Shown piece by piece: positions 5,540-6,967 of a stretch of 6,967 nt of DNA. Position numbers and translations under genes: made by a program. The notes below the pieces were generated by a model, which had not been told where the DNA came from, ran no database searches, and saw only the letters and a program-made list of their open reading frames with translations. The DNA is taken from the NCBI GenBank assembly GCA_025928215.1, contig JAICJW010000243.1:1-6967 (forward strand), read 5' to 3'. Position 1 is the first letter of the stretch, and each line of letters starts with the position of its first letter. The stretch is from Chloroflexia bacterium. GTDB lineage: Bacteria > Chloroflexota > Chloroflexia > Thermomicrobiales > JALYUS01.

Positions 5540-6967
5540 ATGGCGTTGACGATCACGACGAAGTCCGGGGATGCGCTGACGGCGGGCGTGGATGCCCTGA
5601 TTCTGCCGGTTCGCGCGGGCGCGGGCGTGCCGAGCGGGCTGGATGGCAGCAGCCGATTCGATGGACACCTCGCCTCCGTCCTCGATGCGACCGGGTTCAC
5701 GGGCAAAGCGGGGCAGGTGGCAGCAGTCCCGACCTTCGGCAAACTGCCCGCGCGCACGCTCGTCCTCACGGGTACCGGCGAAGGAGATGACCCAACGCTG
5801 CGCGGCGAATCGCTGCGGCGGGCGTATGGCGCGGCGATCAAGCGAGCGCAGGAGCAAGGGGCGCGCACCGTCGCCGCCGCGCTGCCGGAGGGTGCGAACG
5901 CGGACGCGATCAGCGCGGTCGTCGAGGGATTAACGCTCGCGTCATATCGCTTCGCGCGCTACAAAACTGATGGTGAGTCTTCTCGGGCAGTCGAATCCGT
6001 TGAACTCTGGTCGTCGGGATCGGTGCCGGACGATGCCATCGCGCATGGGCAAGCAATCGCGGCGGGCGTCGCGCTGGCGCGGGACCTTGTCAACACGATC
6101 TCGAATGACAAGACGCCGCCGGAAATCGCGTCATGGGCGCAGCGGGTGGCGCGCGAGTCCGGCCTGCCCTGCGAAGTGCTCGATGAGAAGGCGCTGGCGA
6201 GCGGCGGATACAACAGCATTCTTACTGTCGGCAAGGGCAGCGCCGCGCCGCCCCGACTGATCGAGATGGTCTACGAGCCGAAGGGGAAGGCGACGAAGAC
6301 CGTCGCGCTCGTCGGCAAAACGATCACCTTCGACTCCGGCGGCCTCGACCTGAAGACGCAGGACGGCATGTATTCCATGAAGACGGACATGGGCGGCGGC
6401 GCGGCGGTGCTCGGCGCGATGTACGCAATTGCGCGGGTGAAGCCAAATGTCCGCGTCATCGGCATCATGACTGCGGCGGAGAACATGCCGAGCGGTACGG
6501 CGATGCGCCCCAGCGATGTCGTCACCGCGCTGAACGGCAAGACGTTCGAAATCGGCAATACCGATGCGGAAGGCCGGATGGTGCTCGCGGATGCCGTCAC
6601 CCACGCGGCGCGGGCCGGTGCGGACGAGATCATTGACCTCGCCACGCTCACCGGCGCGAAGATGGTTGCGCTTGGTAATGTCGCGGTCGCCGTGATGGGA
6701 AACGATCAGGGCCTGACGGATCGCTTTCTCGCGGCGGCGGGCAACGCAGGCGAGCGCGTCTGGCAGTTACCGACGTGGGACGAATACAAGGAGCAACTGA
6801 AGAGCGACATCGCGGACCTCAAGAGCACCGGCGGGCGCGGTGGCGGCGCGATCACGGCGGCCCTCTTCATCGGTGAGTTCGTCGAGGGCACGCCGTGGAT
6901 CCACCTCGACATCGCCGGCAGCGCCGCGACGGCCGAGAGCGGCCCCTATACCCCGAAGGGCGCGACG
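5540..6967 (+). CDS. pepA: Leucyl aminopeptidase (M17 family), 3' truncated by the window edge
   Basis: The ATG at 5540 is preceded by GGAAGGG (5525-5531), and the frame stays open for 476 codons to the last base. The protein is a two-domain M17 aminopeptidase, which removes N-terminal residues from peptides in the cytoplasm with two metal ions and usually works as a hexamer. The N-terminal macro-like domain covers roughly residues 1-150 and the peptidase domain about 165 onward. Compared with E. coli PepA numbering, offset by exactly 10, the metal ligands are present: Lys260, Asp265, Asp283, Asp342 and Glu344. The catalytic Lys272 and Arg346 are present too. The family signature reads NTDAEGRM (340-347), with Met where Leu is common. 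HLDIAGSA and the closing GPYTPKGAT match the family C-terminus, so only about 15-20 residues are missing. Position 261 is Thr in VGKTITFDSGG, where Gly is usual. The gene is divergent from the serine hydrolase. No signal peptide is seen. Confidence 0.95.
   Translation, partial: MALTITTKSGDALTAGVDALILPVRAGAGVPSGLDGSSRFDGHLASVLDATGFTGKAGQVAAVPTFGKLPARTLVLTGTGEGDDPTLRGESLRRAYGAAIKRAQEQGARTVAAALPEGANADAISAVVEGLTLASYRFARYKTDGESSRAVESVELWSSGSVPDDAIAHGQAIAAGVALARDLVNTISNDKTPPEIASWAQRVARESGLPCEVLDEKALASGGYNSILTVGKGSAAPPRLIEMVYEPKGKATKTVALVGKTITFDSGGLDLKTQDGMYSMKTDMGGGAAVLGAMYAIARVKPNVRVIGIMTAAENMPSGTAMRPSDVVTALNGKTFEIGNTDAEGRMVLADAVTHAARAGADEIIDLATLTGAKMVALGNVAVAVMGNDQGLTDRFLAAAGNAGERVWQLPTWDEYKEQLKSDIADLKSTGGRGGGAITAALFIGEFVEGTPWIHLDIAGSAATAESGPYTPKGAT

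Overview
This is a high-GC bacterial chromosomal window with tightly packed protein genes and no RNA genes, CRISPR array or recognisable transposase. Strong GGAGG/GAGGGG ribosome-binding sites, short intergenic gaps and the gene mix (sortilin-type BNR protein, two leaderless class A beta-lactamase-fold serine hydrolases, an LLM-class oxidoreductase, an M17 aminopeptidase) fit an environmental GC-rich lineage. Chloroflexota (Thermomicrobia-like) is my best guess, but it rests on general impression and is weak.

Left part (1-4525, all +). A 5'-truncated BNR/Asp-box repeat protein (1-2643) is followed after 53 bp by a serine hydrolase (2697-3539). After another 21 bp comes an LLM-class flavin/F420-dependent oxidoreductase (3561-4525). 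The spacing suggests one operon. The BNR/hydrolase gap holds a perfect 13-bp hairpin (2651-2680). The oxidoreductase is split by a one-base frame disruption in a run of five G (3893-3897); restoring one base gives a normal-looking protein of about 321 residues.

Right part. A second serine hydrolase lies on the minus strand (5368 down to 4544), convergent with the oxidoreductase and separated from it by only 18 bp. It resembles the first hydrolase (shared SxxK, SDN, KTG and a VYTEH motif) but lacks the class A deacylating glutamate. A 171-bp divergent intergenic region with candidate promoters in both directions separates it from a leucyl aminopeptidase (pepA, M17) that starts at 5540 and runs off the right edge. 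All its metal and catalytic residues are present.

Functional links are inferred only: two active-site-serine hydrolases and an aminopeptidase hint at peptide or amide turnover. No sequence feature ties the genes into a new system, and I see no clear undescribed machinery. The most useful items are the frameshift, the hairpin next to a ribosome-binding site, and the altered omega loops of the hydrolases.
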